From positions 1-5,237 of the forward strand of contig JAXHUK010000021.1 in NCBI GenBank assembly GCA_034189725.1: a DNA stretch of 5,237 bases, read 5' to 3'. The notes beneath the pieces were generated by a model. It searched no databases and was not told the DNA's origin. It saw only the letters and a list, made by a program, of their open reading frames with translations. Position 1 is the stretch's first letter. Each line of letters opens with the position of its first letter. This DNA is from JAXHUK01 sp034189725 (GTDB lineage Bacteria > Chloroflexota > Dehalococcoidia > SZUA-161). Shown in pieces: positions 3,956 through 5,237 of this stretch. Made by a program: the position numbers and the translations under genes.

Positions 3956-5237
3956 TCAATCCAGAATAACTTCAGTCTTGTATTCCGGCAGTGACACAGA
4001 CCAACCGGTCTTTTCTCTTACGAACGCACCGAAACTTCTGGCTACTTCAGGCTCACCATGAGTAACAAATACGTGCTTTGGCGACCTCTTCAGCGCCGAG
4101 AGCCATCTAAAGAGGTCATCCCTATCAGCGTGAGCGGAAAAACCCTGTATCTGAGCCACCCTTGCCTGTACTGGATAGTGCTGCCCGAGAATCCTCACCT
4201 GCTTGGCACCATCAACGATTTCGCGACCGAGAGTGCCCACGGCCTGATAGCCTACAAAGAGTATTGTGCTCTCCGGGCGAGAGATATTCGTTACGAGGTG
4301 GTGCTTTATTCTTCCACCGGTACACATACCCGAGCCAGAAATTATTATGGCACTCCCTTTGACATAGTTGATTGCCTTTGACTCGGCAACTGTTCTGACC
4401 ATCTCTAGACCGGGCATGTCGAATGGTGACATGTTTAGATTGACCAATCTGGTCATCTCATCATCGTAAAGGTCAGGATGATGCTCGAATATGTCAGTGA
4501 TGTTTACCGCCATTGGACTATCCAGAAACACTAATAGTCGTGGTATGCGGCCTTCGTTGATAAGCAGATTTAGATGGTAAAGGACTTCCTGAGACCGTTC
4601 GAGGGCAAAACTTGGGATAACTATATTGCCGCCTGCCTCTACCGTTTCACGTATCACGGTGGCTAGCTGATCGCCGATATCCTGTGGGGTCTCATGCAAC
4701 CTGTCCCCATAGGTTGATTCAACGACAATGTAGTCGGCTTCATCAAAGAGTGTCGGGTCCCGAAGTATAGGTCTGTTCCATCTACCAATATCACCAGAAA
4801 AGATAATCGTTGTTTCATTCCCACCCTGTTGTATTGAAATCTTTATCATCGATGCGCCAAGGACATGACCAGCATCGTAGAATGTAGCTGCGATTCCGCC
4901 GTCTAAGTGAACCGGTTGCCCATATCTCACCGGGGAAAACAGAGGTAAAGAAGTTTTGGCATCATCAATCGTATAGAGTGGAATCTCAGGATATGGTCCT
5001 CTTCTCCCCTCTCGTTCATGCCTCCTTTTCTTGAATTCAGCATCTTCTTCCTGAAGTTTTGCCGAGTCCAGGAGCATTATTTCGGCAATATCACAAGTGG
5101 CAGCCGTACCATAAATCCTCCCTCGAAAACCTTCACGAACCAGCTTGGGAATCAGCCCACAGTGGTCAACATGGGCATGTGTCAGCAAAACAGCATCGAT
5201 ATCACTTGGTGGCACGACAAAAGGTTCCCAGTTTCTA
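3956..5237 (-). CDS. Beta-CASP metallo-beta-lactamase RNase (YSH1/CPSF-like exoribonuclease family), N-terminus beyond the window
   Basis: This is an MBL-fold RNA metallohydrolase of the COG1236 type. About 426 residues are visible. The reading frame stays open past the GTG at 5215 to the right edge, and the extra residues RNWEPFV match the family, so that GTG is not the start. Roughly 40-50 N-terminal residues are probably missing. Counting from the GTG codon, motifs in order are HAHVDH (13-18, zinc ligands), DAGHVLGAS (114-122, His117), SGDIG (140-144, Asp142), beta-CASP motif A VVESTYGD (164-171), PSFALERSQE (201-210), the GSGMCTGGRIKHH motif B region (294-306), GFSAHAD (358-364, His362) and VTHGE (384-388, His386). 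All two-zinc and beta-CASP residues appear present, so an active nuclease is expected. It probably acts in RNA processing or decay. The LOG gene follows after 35 bases. Confidence 0.93.
   Translation of the reverse strand, partial: RNWEPFVVPPSDIDAVLLTHAHVDHCGLIPKLVREGFRGRIYGTAATCDIAEIMLLDSAKLQEEDAEFKKRRHEREGRRGPYPEIPLYTIDDAKTSLPLFSPVRYGQPVHLDGGIAATFYDAGHVLGASMIKISIQQGGNETTIIFSGDIGRWNRPILRDPTLFDEADYIVVESTYGDRLHETPQDIGDQLATVIRETVEAGGNIVIPSFALERSQEVLYHLNLLINEGRIPRLLVFLDSPMAVNITDIFEHHPDLYDDEMTRLVNLNMSPFDMPGLEMVRTVAESKAINYVKGSAIIISGSGMCTGGRIKHHLVTNISRPESTILFVGYQAVGTLGREIVDGAKQVRILGQHYPVQARVAQIQGFSAHADRDDLFRWLSALKRSPKHVFVTHGEPEVARSFGAFVREKTGWSVSLPEYKTEVILD

Noticed and set aside
5213..5215. GTG at 5215 as the ribonuclease start codon
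   Set aside because: The frame continues to the window edge with family-like residues RNWEPFV, and the N-terminal strands ahead of HAHVDH would be missing, so the gene is simply cut by the window.

Overview
The window looks like ordinary chromosomal DNA from a bacterium. It is gene-dense, of medium GC, and has Shine-Dalgarno-led genes in two converging blocks. A member of the Chloroflexota near Dehalococcoidia is my tentative guess. It rests on the recalled character of the RuvB sensor and arginine-finger region (GATTRFAMLSPPLRDRFG, then RLDFY) and on the YjbQ-type and QueH proteins. It is not a database result, and an uncultured environmental lineage is equally possible.

Left block, plus strand. 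The last 14 codons of an unidentified gene end at base 45, followed by a strong perfect hairpin that is probably its terminator. A leader of about 290 bases with a weak candidate promoter precedes a two-gene operon. The first gene encodes a YjbQ/UPF0047 protein (336-755). The second, starting with TTG 11 bases later, encodes a small cyclophilin-like protein of the TM1367/DUF369 type (767-1153).

Convergent intergenic region (1154-1411). It holds a 61-base REP-like palindromic element of a kind common in environmental genomes. Two 45-base direct repeats flank it, 40/45 identical, and the left copy contains the last nine codons and stop of the cyclophilin-like gene. This is the most unusual structure in the window.

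Right block, minus strand, read from right to left. The order is a beta-CASP metallo-beta-lactamase ribonuclease (its N-terminus lies beyond the right edge), a LOG-family protein, ruvB and queH. The first pair is separated by 35 bases and the last pair by 33 bases, so each is probably co-transcribed. A 229-base gap before ruvB holds a perfect TGnTATAAT extended -10 promoter on the ruvB strand, so ruvB-queH probably forms its own unit. The genes are housekeeping in character: RNA processing, nucleotide metabolism, Holliday junction migration and queuosine tRNA modification. The ruvB-queH pairing echoes the frequent linkage of ruv genes with queuosine genes.

I found no CRISPR array, tRNA, rRNA, insertion sequence, phage gene or defence system. 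Nothing here looks like a new multi-gene system. The points worth a second look are the repeat-flanked palindrome, the YjbQ/cyclophilin-like pair, and the small regulatory structures ahead of the LOG gene and ruvB.
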